In this document: piece by piece, positions 8,757 through 19,241 of the stretch
Layout of the letters: each line of letters begins with the position of its first letter
Position numbering within the stretch: position 1 is the stretch's first letter
Origin: Pontibacterium granulatum
GTDB lineage: Bacteria; Pseudomonadota; Gammaproteobacteria; Pseudomonadales; Balneatricaceae
Assembly (NCBI RefSeq): GCF_029961155.1
Contig: NZ_JASBRH010000008.1
Location: 124,001 to 188,000, forward strand
Direction: 5' to 3'
Length of the DNA: 64,000 bases
Translations under genes and position numbers: made by a program
Notes under the pieces: generated by a model
What the model was told of the DNA's origin: nothing
The model's database searches: none
Seen by the model: the letters and a program-made list of their open reading frames with translations, nothing else

Positions 8757-10034
8757 TTAGTCGCGGCTGTACACCAGCTTGCCGTTAACCAGCGTGTGGG
8801 TCACCTGGCCCTTCAGCTCAAAGTTCATGAACGGGGTGTTCTTGCCCTTGGAGAAACTGGTCTCTTCGGTCAGTTTCCAGGTGGCGTCCGGATCAAAGAT
8901 ACATACATCCGCCACCGTACCCGGTTGCAGATTGCCGTTGTCCAGACCCAGAATTTTCGCTGGTAGGCTGGTCAGTTTTGCCAGCAGCTGCGGTAGCTCC
9001 AGCAGGCCCTGGTCAACCAGCATCAGGGACAGTGGTAGCAGGGTTTCCAGGCCGGTCATACCCGGCTCGGTAGCTGCAAACGGTGCATCCTTGGCGGCAG
9101 CTTCGTGGGGCTGGTGGTCGGAACACAGTGCCTGGATGCCGTCAGCAATCAGCGCCTGCCGCAGGCCGGCGCGGTCCAGCTGACTGCGTAGAGGCGGAAT
9201 CAGGTGGAAGTCACTGTTGAAGCCGTTTACGTTCTCGTCGGTCAGCAGCAGGTGGTGGATCGCAACGTCGGCGCTCACGTTCAGGCCGCGCTCGCGCGCG
9301 TCCATCACCATGCGCACGGAGCGTTCGCAGGAGAGCTGGCCGAAGTGTGCACGGACACCGGTCTGTTCTATCAGCGTCAGAGCGCGGGCCACCTCGATGG
9401 TTTCTGCTGCTTCCGGGATGCCGTTCAGGCCCAGACGGGTGGAGGTGGTGTCCTCGTGCATGTGACCACCGGCGGTCAGGGATGCGTCCTGTGGCTGGAA
9501 CTGTACCAACAGATCGTGGGTTGCGGCGTATTCCAGGCAGCGCATCAGGATCAGCGAGCTGGCGATAGGCTCGCGCGCATTACTGAAGGCGATACAACCG
9601 GAACTGGCCAGGCCGTGCATCGGCGCCAGCATCTGACCTTCCAAGCCTTGGGTGAGGGCACCCATCGGCAGGACCTTGGCTTTGCCCAGGTCTTCACAAC
9701 GTTCCAGAATCAGCTCAGCCACCGCAGTGGTGTCGATTACCGGTTTGGTGGTCGGTGGCGTGATCATAGTGGTGATACCACCGGCGACTGCCGCCTGGGT
9801 TTCAGAGGCAATGGTGCCTTTGATAGTGTAACCCGGCTCACGTACGTGGGCGCACATGTCGATAAAGCCCGGGCTGACCACTTTGCCGCTGGCATCGATC
9901 ACCTGGTCGGCGCTGAATCCGGTTGGTTTGTCGCCAATCGCGGCGATTTCGCCACCGCTGATGTAGAGGTCGGTGACCTGATCAATCTGCTGGGCCGGAT
10001 CAATAACGCGACCACCCTGAATTTTGATATTCAT
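8757..10034 (-). CDS. Dihydroorotase-like protein PyrC'/PyrX, probably non-catalytic
   Basis: A 425-residue amidohydrolase next to pyrB. Active enzymes of this class carry DxHxHxREPG; here it is D59-M-C61-A-H63-V-REPG, so the first zinc-binding histidine is Cys. Later features are kept: HFGQLS, HHLLLTDENV, and the catalytic Asp region SDHQPHEAAAKDAPF. In Pseudomonas a similar degenerate PyrC' is required for aspartate transcarbamoylase assembly rather than catalysis. By analogy this is a structural subunit, and an active pyrC should lie elsewhere. The start is 6 bp from pyrB. Confidence 0.88.
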   Translation of the reverse strand: MNIKIQGGRVIDPAQQIDQVTDLYISGGEIAAIGDKPTGFSADQVIDASGKVVSPGFIDMCAHVREPGYTIKGTIASETQAAVAGGITTMITPPTTKPVIDTTAVAELILERCEDLGKAKVLPMGALTQGLEGQMLAPMHGLASSGCIAFSNAREPIASSLILMRCLEYAATHDLLVQFQPQDASLTAGGHMHEDTTSTRLGLNGIPEAAETIEVARALTLIEQTGVRAHFGQLSCERSVRMVMDARERGLNVSADVAIHHLLLTDENVNGFNSDFHLIPPLRSQLDRAGLRQALIADGIQALCSDHQPHEAAAKDAPFAATEPGMTGLETLLPLSLMLVDQGLLELPQLLAKLTSLPAKILGLDNGNLQPGTVADVCIFDPDATWKLTEETSFSKGKNTPFMNFELKGQVTHTLVNGKLVYSRD

Positions 10035-10039
10035 CTGCG

Positions 10040-11044
10040 TTACTCTCCGCTCGCTGCCTGCTTCTGTTTCTCGGTAGCCTGTCCGCTCATGGACATCGAC
10101 ATCACCGCCATACGTACGGCGATACCGTTGGTCACCTGATTGAGGATCAGAGAGCGGGGGCCGTCTGCTACCGAGGAAGCGATTTCAACACCACGGTTGA
10201 TCGGACCTGGGTGCATCACCACGGCATCTGGTTTTGCCAGTGCCAGTTTCTCTTCACTCAGACCATAGAGCTTGTAGAACTCTGATTCGCTTGGTAGCAG
10301 AGCGCTGTTCATGCGTTCTTTCTGCAGGCGCAGCATCATCACCACGTCCACGTCTTTCAGGCCCTGTTCCATGTTGGTAAATACACGGACGCCCAGTGCC
10401 TCGATGTGACGTGGCAGCAGGGTTTGTGGTGCGATTACGCGGATCTCAGCTGCACCCAGAGTACGCAGGGCGTGGATCTGGGAGCGGGCCACACGGCTGT
10501 GCAGGATGTCGCCCACAATCGCTACGGTCAGTGGCGCAAAGTCGCCCTTGTGACGGCGGATGGTCAACATATCCAGCATCGCCTGGGTCGGGTGTGCGTG
10601 ACGGCCGTCACCGGCGTTGATCACGGCCACCTTCGGCGTCACGTGCTCGGCGATGAAGTGGGCCGCACCGCTGTCGGAATGACGCACTACGAACATGTCG
10701 GAATGCATCGCTTCCAGGGTCATCAGCGTGTCTTTCAGCGTCTCGCCTTTGGAGGTAGAGGAGGTACTGATGTTCAGATTCAGTACGTCCGCCGACAGGC
10801 GCTTGGCTGCCAACTCGAAGGTAGACAAGGTGCGGGTACTGGACTCGAAGAACAGGTTAACCACGGTCTTACCGCGCAGCAGCGGGACCTTTTTAACTTC
10901 CTGTTCGCTCATATCCACGAAGGAATCCGCGGTATCGAGGATCTCGGTGAGGATCTCACGGGACAGACCTTCAGTGGTCAGGTAGTGCTTCAGCTGTCCT
11001 TCGCAATTGAGTTGGATCTGGTTTGGATCGGTTTGCTCAAACAT
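10040..11044 (-). CDS. pyrB: Aspartate carbamoyltransferase catalytic subunit
   Basis: First committed step of pyrimidine synthesis: carbamoyl phosphate plus aspartate gives carbamoyl aspartate. The carbamoyl phosphate loop FFESSTRT, the motif [12 protein letters not shown], and [11 protein letters not shown] near the C-terminus are all present. At 334 residues it matches the Pseudomonas-type subunit that pairs with PyrC', rather than the enteric PyrB/PyrI pair; no pyrI is present. It is in an operon with pyrR upstream (21 bp gap). Confidence 0.95.
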   Translation of the reverse strand: MFEQTDPNQIQLNCEGQLKHYLTTEGLSREILTEILDTADSFVDMSEQEVKKVPLLRGKTVVNLFFESSTRTLSTFELAAKRLSADVLNLNISTSSTSKGETLKDTLMTLEAMHSDMFVVRHSDSGAAHFIAEHVTPKVAVINAGDGRHAHPTQAMLDMLTIRRHKGDFAPLTVAIVGDILHSRVARSQIHALRTLGAAEIRVIAPQTLLPRHIEALGVRVFTNMEQGLKDVDVVMMLRLQKERMNSALLPSESEFYKLYGLSEEKLALAKPDAVVMHPGPINRGVEIASSVADGPRSLILNQVTNGIAVRMAVMSMSMSGQATEKQKQAASGE

Positions 11045-11065
11045 AGCGCTCGCTCAAATACTGTC

Positions 11066-11575
11066 TCAGGGACGTTCGCGGATTTCGAGGGTCAGTGGGT
11101 CCGGGCCGGTCAGCTTGATCAGCTGGTTGTCACCCAGGGTCAGGGTGCCGCCAACTACATCTGCCTGGATCGGCAGCTCGCGGCGCTGCAGATCCAGCAG
11201 GGTGATCAGAGTGATGGAGGCCGGACGGCCGTAGTCAAACAGTTCGTTCATGGCGGCACGGATGGTGCGGCCGGACATGATGACGTCATCAACCAGCAGG
11301 ATATGGCGACCTTCAGTGGAGGTCGGTAGCTGGGACGGTTTCACCTTCGGGTTGAGGCCCATCTTGGTGAAGTCATCACGGTAAAAAGAGATATCCAATA
11401 CGCCCATCGGACCTTCCAGGCCCAGTTGCTTGTGCAGGCGCTCGGCCAGCCACACGCCACCGGTGTGAATGCCGATCATTAACGGATCGTCGATTTTGCG
11501 CTGGCTGATCAGGGCGCTGAGCTCCTGACCCATCTTATCCAGCAGTGCGTCAACACTAGGACTGCCCGACATCAT
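11066..11575 (-). CDS. pyrR: PyrR, pyrimidine operon regulator / uracil phosphoribosyltransferase
   Basis: A 169-residue type I phosphoribosyltransferase fold with the PRPP-binding motif ILLVDDVIMSGRTIRAA and the upstream GIHTGGVWLAERL. In Gram-positives PyrR binds mRNA; in pseudomonads it affects pyr gene expression by a less clear mechanism. I see no attenuator-like leader here. The start overlaps the 3' end of ruvX by 20 bp, which indicates translational coupling. Confidence 0.92.
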   Translation of the reverse strand: MMSGSPSVDALLDKMGQELSALISQRKIDDPLMIGIHTGGVWLAERLHKQLGLEGPMGVLDISFYRDDFTKMGLNPKVKPSQLPTSTEGRHILLVDDVIMSGRTIRAAMNELFDYGRPASITLITLLDLQRRELPIQADVVGGTLTLGDNQLIKLTGPDPLTLEIRERP

Positions 11576-12032
11576 AGAGGTCCTCCAATCGGGTATGGCT
11601 TGGAATACGGGAGCCGCTGTTAAACCAGCTCTCCAGAATCAGCTGTGCCGCGATTCCGTCCACGGATTCCTTGCGAAAGTTACTGCTGCCACCTGCAGCA
11701 AAATGAATTTCTTTGGCTTCCGACGTACTCAGACGTTCGTCCATCAGGAAGACCGGTACCTTGTAACGCTCGTGCAGACGGTTGGCAAACTTACGTGCAC
11801 GGCGCGCCATGTCACTGATGGTGCCATCCATATTCAGCGGGATGCCCACCACGATGGCCTGGGGTTTCCATTCGTCAATTACGGCGGAGAGTTTGTCCCA
11901 ATCGGGAATACCATCGCGGGCTGCCAGTGGGGGCAGTGCAGTTGCTGTGCCGGTTATCGACTGGCCATAGGCGATCCCCATGCGGGATGTACCGAAGTCG
12001 AACCCCAGCACCTGTTGAAAGTCGTCGCTCAT
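11556..12032 (-). CDS. ruvX: RuvX/YqgF family Holliday junction resolvase-like nuclease
   Basis: A 158-residue RNase H-fold protein implicated in pre-16S rRNA 5' processing and recombination. The first catalytic Asp is in LGFDFGTSRMGIAYG. VVGIPLNMDGTISDMARRARKFANRL and FLMDERLSTSEA are the other family blocks, with a late acidic segment (DGIAAQLILESWF). The yqgE-ruvX-pyrR-pyrB order is the conserved gammaproteobacterial arrangement. Confidence 0.94.
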   Translation of the reverse strand: MSDDFQQVLGFDFGTSRMGIAYGQSITGTATALPPLAARDGIPDWDKLSAVIDEWKPQAIVVGIPLNMDGTISDMARRARKFANRLHERYKVPVFLMDERLSTSEAKEIHFAAGGSSNFRKESVDGIAAQLILESWFNSGSRIPSHTRLEDLYDVGQS

Positions 12033-12038
12033 GGCGGC

Positions 12039-12605
12039 TCAGGCGTGTCCGGTGTCTGCTGTCAGGAGATCGAGGTTGATACCCAGCAGCGCGGCGGCTG
12101 CGTTCAGGCGTTCCTCGATCGGAGTGCGGAACATTATATCTGAATTCGCCGGACAGCTTAACCAGGCGTTGTCGCTGATCTCCTGCTCCAGCTGACCGCC
12201 ACCCCATCCGGCATATCCTAGGGCCACGATACATTCGTCCGGGCCTTTGCCCGCGGCAATGTCTTCCAGGATGTCGATGGAGGTGGTCAGGCAGGCGATC
12301 GAGTCGATGTCGCAGGTGGTGTTCCAGTGCCCGGAGAGAGCCGGGTGTAAAATAAAACCGCGTTCGGTTTGCACCGGGCCGCCAAAGAAGACTGGGGCCT
12401 GGCGGACGGTTTCGGTACAGGGCATCTCAAGATGGCTGAACAGCTCCTGCAGGTCCATGGGGATGGCGCGGTTGATAATCAGGCCCATGGAGCCGGATTC
12501 GCTGTGTTCACATAGATAGATGAGTGACTGCGCAAAATAGCGGTCCTGCATGTGGGGCATGGAGATCAGAAAGTGCCCGCGAAGGTTGGCGGTGGTCTGT
12601 GACAT
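12039..12605 (-). CDS. yqgE: YqgE/AlgH family protein
   Basis: A 188-residue DUF179 protein, cytoplasmic. Signatures: GHFLISMPHMQDRYFAQSLIYLCEHSESGSMGLIINR, VFFGGPVQTERGFILH, and ALGYAGWGGGQLEQEI. In Pseudomonas a homologue (AlgH) was linked to alginate gene expression, but the general biochemical role is not known. It is 6 bp upstream of ruvX in the same unit. Confidence 0.93.
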   Translation of the reverse strand: MSQTTANLRGHFLISMPHMQDRYFAQSLIYLCEHSESGSMGLIINRAIPMDLQELFSHLEMPCTETVRQAPVFFGGPVQTERGFILHPALSGHWNTTCDIDSIACLTTSIDILEDIAAGKGPDECIVALGYAGWGGGQLEQEISDNAWLSCPANSDIMFRTPIEERLNAAAALLGINLDLLTADTGHA

Positions 12606-12695
12606 TACTACTCCCGCTAGTCAGATGATTATGCGCCGGGCGTCCATGTGTTTTATGCAACCCGCATGAACTCCAGATCCAACAGGTGCCTTGCT

Positions 12696-13631
<936 letters not shown>

Positions 13632-13642
13632 CCGTCAGGACC

Positions 13643-14596
13643 TTAGTTGCTAGTGAGCTTGCGCTCAATCGCATCCATCAGGCGCATGCCTATATCCAGG
13701 TTGAACTGGGTATCCAGTTCGCGGATGCAGGTTGGGCTGGTGACGTTGATCTCGGTGAGATAGTCGCCGATGACATCCAGGCCAACAAACATCAGGCCAC
13801 GCTCTTTCAATACCGGGGTGATCTGGTCGCAGATCCAGCGGTCACGCTCGGACAGAGGACGGCCTTCGCCGGTGCCGCCCGCAGCCAGGTTGCCGCGGGT
13901 CTCACCTGCCATCGGGATGCGGGCCAGGGCGTAAGGGACCGGCTCACCATCCACAATCAGGATGCGTTTGTCGCCATCCTTGATCTCCGGGATGTATTTC
14001 TGCGCCATGATGGTTTCGGTGCCGTACTTGGTCAGCGTCTCGATGATCACCCCCAGGTTGTTGCCGTCCTCACGGATACGGAAGATCTGGGAACCGCCCA
14101 TGCCATCCAGCGGTTTAAAGATCACGTCGCTATGCTCGGCATGGAACGCACGCAGCAAGTCTTCGCGACGGGACACCAGTACCGGTGGGCAGCACTGAGG
14201 GAATTCGGTGGCAAACAGCTTCTCGTTGTAGTCGCGCAATGCCTGCGGTTTGTTGACGATCAGTGTGCCTTCTTTTTCGGCCATCTCCAGCAGGTGGGTG
14301 CTGTAGATAAATTCGTTGTTGAACGGTGGGTCCTTGCGCATCAGGATCACGTTCAGATCGGATAGGTTGCGTTCCTGGTATTCGCCGCGGTAGAACCAGT
14401 CTTCCGGGTCCATCTTCACGCTAAGTGGCGCCATCATCGCCTTTACCTTGCCGTCGCGGGAAAACAGGTCCTGCTGTTCCATATACCAGAGTTCCCAGCC
14501 TTTCTGCTGTGCCGCCCAGAGCATGGCCAGAGAGCTGTCTTTCTTGAAGGTGATGTCCTCAATCGGGTCCATCACGATGCCGATCTTGATCGTCAT
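13643..14596 (-). CDS. gshB: Glutathione synthetase
   Basis: A 317-residue ATP-grasp ligase joining gamma-glutamylcysteine and glycine. The N-terminus KIGIVMDPIEDITFKKDSS, the ATP-grasp block VIFKPLDGMGGSQIFR, and C-terminal LTEINVTSPTCIRELD are diagnostic. gshA is not in the window. It ends 12 bp before the tonB-like gene; the 138 bp between it and upstream rsmE probably holds its own promoter. Confidence 0.96.
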   Translation of the reverse strand: MTIKIGIVMDPIEDITFKKDSSLAMLWAAQQKGWELWYMEQQDLFSRDGKVKAMMAPLSVKMDPEDWFYRGEYQERNLSDLNVILMRKDPPFNNEFIYSTHLLEMAEKEGTLIVNKPQALRDYNEKLFATEFPQCCPPVLVSRREDLLRAFHAEHSDVIFKPLDGMGGSQIFRIREDGNNLGVIIETLTKYGTETIMAQKYIPEIKDGDKRILIVDGEPVPYALARIPMAGETRGNLAAGGTGEGRPLSERDRWICDQITPVLKERGLMFVGLDVIGDYLTEINVTSPTCIRELDTQFNLDIGMRLMDAIERKLTSN

Positions 14597-14734
14597 AAAA
14601 GCTGTAAACCTCTATCGGTTGCGAGTCAACGCCGCTGCGGGTGCGTCTCTGTCCGTAATTTGGGGTGGCTGCAATCTGCTGTGCCCGTTCTCATTTATGC
14701 GGGCATTGCTGCACAATTCAAGTATTGGCGCAGT

Positions 14735-15463
14735 TTATCGCCAGTCGCCCCACAGGTGCTGCAAAAGGGCGAGGGCTGCTACCGGCGCAGTTTCGGTACG
14801 CATCACGCGTGGGCCGAACGCAACGGGCTGGAAGCCATGATCCCGCGCCAGCTCCACCTCCTCCTCGGTCAGTCCGCCTTCAGGACCGATCAGCAGGGCA
14901 ACGGATTGTGGTGGGGTGAAAGCGCCGAGTGGGGTGGCGGTATGGTGGTGTAATACCAGTTTTAGCTCCGCATCTTCCTGCTGAACCCACTGCTCCAGCG
15001 TTTGTGGTGCATTGATGGTTGGGACCGCGCAGCGACCACTTTGTTCACAGGCGCTGATTGCAACCTGCTGCCAGTGTCGGATGCGCTTGTCCTGGCGCTC
15101 GTTGTTCAGTTTTACTTCGCAGCGCTCAGAGAACAGCGGGAACATCCGCTGCATACCCATCTCGGTTGCCTTTTGTACTGCGTAGTCCATACGCTCCCCG
15201 CGGGAGAGGCTCTGGCCGATACGGATCTGCAGAGGCGATTCGACGGCAGGCTGGGTGACCTTCAGGATGCGCACGCTGGCACGGCGTTTTTCAACGCTTT
15301 CCAGCTGTGCGTGGTACTCGTTACCGTCACCATTAAACAGAACGATCGGGTCACCCACGCGCATGCGCAGGGCACGGCAGACATGCTGGACAACAGCGTC
15401 ACTCAGTTCAACAACTTGCTCGGCAGCCAGGGGCTGGTCATCGTAAAAGCGGGGGATGCGCAT
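14735..15463 (-). CDS. rsmE: 16S rRNA (uracil-1498-N3)-methyltransferase RsmE
   Basis: A 242-residue SPOUT-class methyltransferase. The N-terminal PUA-like domain (HVCRALRMRVGDPIVLFNGDG) is followed by the knot domain with ALLIGPEGGLTEEEVELA and FGPRVMRTETAPVAALALLQ, which form the SAM site. gshB-rsmE adjacency is common in gammaproteobacteria. It starts 43 bp downstream of the GGDEF-EAL gene. Confidence 0.95.
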   Translation of the reverse strand: MRIPRFYDDQPLAAEQVVELSDAVVQHVCRALRMRVGDPIVLFNGDGNEYHAQLESVEKRRASVRILKVTQPAVESPLQIRIGQSLSRGERMDYAVQKATEMGMQRMFPLFSERCEVKLNNERQDKRIRHWQQVAISACEQSGRCAVPTINAPQTLEQWVQQEDAELKLVLHHHTATPLGAFTPPQSVALLIGPEGGLTEEEVELARDHGFQPVAFGPRVMRTETAPVAALALLQHLWGDWR

Positions 15464-15506
15464 GGGATCTCTCGAAGTTCAGCGGAAGCCTTAGTGTTAC
15501 CAGACC

Positions 15507-17630
15507 CTAGTCTACTTCAATCACCAGATCCTGCTCCAGCAACTCTTCAAACGCGTCTACCTTGAGCGGACGGCTGAGGAAGAAGCCCTGTACCGTATCG
15601 CAGCCCTGCTGGCGCAGGATGGTGAGCTGCTCCTGGGTTTCCACACCCTCGGCAATGACACTGAGGTTGAGGCCCTGGGCCATGAGGATGATCGCTTCAA
15701 CGATCTTCAGGTCCTGGGCGCAGTTATCCAGATCGTCGATAAAGGAGCGGTCGATCTTCACGTTGTCGATCGCCAGGTTTTTGATACGGCTCAGTGAGGA
15801 GTATCCGGTACCGAAGTCATCGATGGAGATACTGACACCGGTGGCTCGGATGCTGTTGAGCTGGTCGCTGATACGGTCCAGGTCGTCGATCAGTACGCCT
15901 TCGGTTAACTCCAGTTCCAGATGGTCCAGTGACACATTGTACCTGCCGTAGATGCGGGTCAGGGTGTCGATGAAGTCAGGACGCAGGAAGCTGATGCCTG
16001 ACAGGTTGACTGCAATACGCGGAGGCGTGAGCTGACGGTCCTGCCAGTTGCGGATCTGCTTGGCGACTGCTTCCAGTACCCAGGCGTCCAATCGGGAGAT
16101 CAGGCCGCTCTGCTCAGCCAACGGGATGAACTGGGCCGGGGAGATAAAGCCTTTTTCCGGGTGTTCCCAACGGATCAGGACCTCGGCGGAGATCAGGGTG
16201 TTGTCCTTTAGATCAAACAGCGGCTGGAACACCAGGTAGAACTGATCCTGCTCCAAAGCTTTTTGCATCTCTTGCCACAGTTCAATGCTGTGATCGGTTT
16301 CGTTCAGGGCACGGGGATCGTAGAACATCAGATCGCGCTCCTGGCGCTTAGCCAGGGATGCGGTGGATTCGGCGCGGCCGATCAGTTGGAAATCATAACC
16401 GCCGTCATCTGGGAAGACGCTGATACCGAGGCGGCCAGAGAGCTGAATATGGTGTGACTCCAGTGGGATCGGTTGGGCGATGGTTTCCAGCAGCTGACGG
16501 CAATTGCTTTCCAGGGATTCGCGGCTTTCCACGTTAGGCAGCAGCAGGCCAAAGGTATTTTCCGACAGGCGTGCCAGAATATCATCCGCGTGCAGTTTGT
16601 CGTGGATGCGGGCTGCCAGTGCAATCAGTACCTCGTCACGTGTTTCGCTGCCTTTTTCGATAGTGATCTCGTGTAGCAGATCTAGGCGGATGACAATAAC
16701 GGCGAGTTGTTTGTGATCGCGGTCGTGGCGCGCTATCTCTTTGTTGATCGCTTCGCCGAGCGCCTGGCGGTTGTGCAGGCGTGTGACCGGGTCAAAGGTT
16801 TCCAGAAAGATGACCTGTTCCTGAATCAGTCGCAGGCGGTGATTTTCAATCAGGTGATCGCGGAACACCTGTACCGCGCAGGCGATATCGCCCACTTCGT
16901 CGCGACGGGTGGTGTCGATCAGCTCAACGTCCAGCTCACCCTGCGCAAGGGTATTCATCTGGCGCGCCAGGCGCCCCACCGGTTTTGTGATGTTGCGGGC
17001 TATACAGTAAGTGCCAATCAAAGCCGCCAATAACACGGCCAGCGTGATGCCCAGGTAGGTGTTGGTGCGGGCCTGGAAAATTGCTTCCAGGTCATCCAGA
17101 TAGACGCCTGAACCCAACACCAGCTCAGTCCCCGGGACCTGTTCGGCGTAACCGAGTTTTGATACGGCAGGGCCCCCCTCGGGTTTTGGCCAGCGGAATT
17201 GCCAGAAAACAGAGCCGTTGGCTTTGACTCCTTCGAGCATTTCACGGGTGATATAGGTGCCGTCTTCATCCTGCATATCCATCTGGTTGGTGCCGCGCAG
17301 CTCGGGCATCAGTGGATGAGCGACGTTGATGCCATCCAGATTGAACAGGTAGAGGTATTCACTGCCGGAGAAACGGGTGGCATGGATCAGCTCCAGCAAC
17401 TGGCGATCGTATTGCTGCTGGCTGATAGTGCCTTTGTCGAGATGGGCGCTCAGTGCCTGAATCTGGCTGAGGCCGGCTTGAACAACACTCTGGATACGCG
17501 CTTTGCGACCTTCCAGGATATCGGACTTATTAAAATTCAGGGCAAAGCCGGCTGTGATCAGCGTCCCACAGACCAGTATCAGCACCAGCAGAAAGAGTTT
17601 GCGGTGTATCGTGATGTCGCTAAGGCGCAT
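15507..17630 (-). CDS. Membrane GGDEF-EAL protein with Cache sensor; degenerate GGDEF, intact-looking EAL
   Basis: A 707-residue inner membrane protein. Order: N-terminal TM (LFLLVLILVCGTLITAGFAL), a periplasmic single-Cache domain (SEYLYLFNLDGINVAHPLMPELRG, then GYAEQVPGTELVLGSGVYLDDLE), second TM, HAMP, GGDEF-like domain and EAL domain. The GGDEF signature is replaced by SENTF, so cyclase activity is unlikely. EAL residues are present: EVLIRWEHP, AVNLSG, EGVL, DDFGTGYSSL, KIDRSFI and EGVET. It is predicted to hydrolyse c-di-GMP in response to a periplasmic ligand, which is unknown. Confidence 0.88.
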   Translation of the reverse strand: MRLSDITIHRKLFLLVLILVCGTLITAGFALNFNKSDILEGRKARIQSVVQAGLSQIQALSAHLDKGTISQQQYDRQLLELIHATRFSGSEYLYLFNLDGINVAHPLMPELRGTNQMDMQDEDGTYITREMLEGVKANGSVFWQFRWPKPEGGPAVSKLGYAEQVPGTELVLGSGVYLDDLEAIFQARTNTYLGITLAVLLAALIGTYCIARNITKPVGRLARQMNTLAQGELDVELIDTTRRDEVGDIACAVQVFRDHLIENHRLRLIQEQVIFLETFDPVTRLHNRQALGEAINKEIARHDRDHKQLAVIVIRLDLLHEITIEKGSETRDEVLIALAARIHDKLHADDILARLSENTFGLLLPNVESRESLESNCRQLLETIAQPIPLESHHIQLSGRLGISVFPDDGGYDFQLIGRAESTASLAKRQERDLMFYDPRALNETDHSIELWQEMQKALEQDQFYLVFQPLFDLKDNTLISAEVLIRWEHPEKGFISPAQFIPLAEQSGLISRLDAWVLEAVAKQIRNWQDRQLTPPRIAVNLSGISFLRPDFIDTLTRIYGRYNVSLDHLELELTEGVLIDDLDRISDQLNSIRATGVSISIDDFGTGYSSLSRIKNLAIDNVKIDRSFIDDLDNCAQDLKIVEAIILMAQGLNLSVIAEGVETQEQLTILRQQGCDTVQGFFLSRPLKVDAFEELLEQDLVIEVD

Positions 17631-17710
17631 AGCTAGCCAGAGAAGAATAAGTTTTATTGATTTCTATAGGTTAGCGCTATAAGTGTCAAATTCTGAAGGG
17701 ATTTGACCAA

Positions 17711-17736
17711 AAAAAAAGCACCCGAAGGTGCTTTTT
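17711..17736 (-). terminator. Rho-independent terminator of metK
   Basis: GCACC / GGTGC stem with a 4 nt loop, flanked by long A and T runs on the plus strand, which gives a U-rich tail for minus-strand transcripts leaving metK. It also has a T5 on the other strand. Confidence 0.85.
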
Positions 17737-17750
17737 CCTGTAGGCCTGAA

Positions 17751-18941
17751 TTACAGGCCAGCCGCCGCGCGCAGGGCGTCTGCTTTGTCGGTGCGTTCCC
17801 AGGTGAATGCGGTGAAGGTGTCATCACCCACAGTCATCTCGTACGGGTCGCGACCGAAGTGGCCGTAGGCTGCAGTTGCCTTGTACATCGGGTGCAGCAG
17901 GTCCAGCATCTTGGTGATTGCGTAAGGACGCAGATCGAAGTGCTCGCGCACCAGTTCGATGATCTTGTCATCGGAGATCTTGCCGGTACCGAAGGTGTTG
18001 ATGGATACGGAGGTCGGCTGTGCTACACCAATGGCGTAGGACACCTGAATCTCACAACGATCCGCCAGGCCTGCAGCAACGATGTTCTTCGCAACGTAAC
18101 GACCCGCGTAGGCTGCGGAACGGTCCACCTTGGATGGGTCCTTACCGGAGAATGCACCGCCACCGTGACGGGCCATACCACCGTAGGTATCTACGATGAT
18201 CTTACGGCCGGTCAGACCACAGTCGCCCACAGGACCGCCGATCACGAAGTTACCGGTTGGGTTGATGTGGAACTTGGTGTCTTTGTTGATCCACTCTGCT
18301 GGCAGGGTGTGCTTGATGATCAGCTCCATAACCGCTTCGCGCAGGTCGCTCAGCTTCACATCCGGATCGTGCTGGGTAGACAGTACCACCGCGTCGATAC
18401 CCACTGGCTTGCCGTTTTCGTAACGGAAAGACAGCTGGGACTTTGCATCCGGACGCAGCCATGGCAGCAGGCCGGATTTACGTGCTTCGGCCTGACGTTC
18501 AACCAGACGGTGAGAGTAGGTGATCGGAGCTGGCATCAGAACGTCGGTTTCGTTGGAGGCGTAACCGAACATCAGGCCCTGGTCGCCTGCGCCCTGATCT
18601 TCAGGCTTGGAGCGGTCAACACCCTGAGCGATATCCACAGACTGTTTGCCAATGATGTTGATTACACCACAGGTTTCGCCGTCGTAACCTACATCGGAGG
18701 AGTTGTAACCGATCTCGCAGATCACGTTACGGGTCAGCTCTTCCAGGTCGATCCAGGCAGAGGTGCTGATCTCACCAGAGATGATCGCAACACCGGTTTT
18801 TACCATGGTTTCACAAGCTACGCGTGCGTACTTATCTTCAGCGATAATCGCATCCAGCACAGCATCGGAGATCTGATCCGCAATCTTATCCGGGTGACCT
18901 TCGGACACGGATTCGGAAGTGAACAAGCCGTATTCGCTCAT
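17751..18941 (-). CDS. metK: S-adenosylmethionine synthetase
   Basis: A 396-residue enzyme making SAM from methionine and ATP. The N-terminal [26 protein letters not shown] carries the methionine/ATP contacts. [12 protein letters not shown] and the P-loop-like [27 protein letters not shown] are the family signatures. It is divergent from the transketolase gene across a 300 bp region, as in several Pseudomonas relatives. The codon choice is that of a highly expressed gene. Confidence 0.97.
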   Translation of the reverse strand: MSEYGLFTSESVSEGHPDKIADQISDAVLDAIIAEDKYARVACETMVKTGVAIISGEISTSAWIDLEELTRNVICEIGYNSSDVGYDGETCGVINIIGKQSVDIAQGVDRSKPEDQGAGDQGLMFGYASNETDVLMPAPITYSHRLVERQAEARKSGLLPWLRPDAKSQLSFRYENGKPVGIDAVVLSTQHDPDVKLSDLREAVMELIIKHTLPAEWINKDTKFHINPTGNFVIGGPVGDCGLTGRKIIVDTYGGMARHGGGAFSGKDPSKVDRSAAYAGRYVAKNIVAAGLADRCEIQVSYAIGVAQPTSVSINTFGTGKISDDKIIELVREHFDLRPYAITKMLDLLHPMYKATAAYGHFGRDPYEMTVGDDTFTAFTWERTDKADALRAAAGL

Positions 18942-19241
18942 TTCAGCTAAGTATCCTCATCAGTTAAGGGTAAACCTGAGCCGCAGATTCCCACTTTATG
19001 GCTGGGGGCAGACTCGTTTGAAAGGTGATTTGCGCGATATTCTATCTCTCTGTCGGCAAATTTGCATGATTCGGGTTCGGGTTTTTCATGAAATTTTCAT
19101 ATTTTCATATGAAATTGCCTCATTTTTTCTGAAAACAGTGATTTCCTATTTGAAGCAAAATTCTATCTGCGAGAAAATTGCGGCTTATTTGGGTCCTATC
19201 CTTTCGTAATTTAATGGGTTCAACCCCCAGGAGCAGATTGA
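18942..19241. promoter_or_regulatory. 300 bp divergent metK / tkt control region with clustered palindromes
   Basis: No gene is visible. The middle is strongly AT-rich and has overlapping short palindromes built on GAAA/TTTC: TTTCATGAAA at 19084-19093 and TTTCATATGAAA at 19103-19114. They are spaced about two helical turns apart, like a cooperative operator. They match neither the MetJ box (AGACGTCT) nor the MetR spacing. Promoters for both genes must lie here, and I cannot assign them with confidence. No known SAM riboswitch fold was recognised. Confidence 0.4.

Noticed and set aside
18942-19060. SAM riboswitch upstream of metK
   Set aside because: I could not find the conserved helices of a known SAM or SAH riboswitch in the leader. 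A covariance-model scan would settle it.
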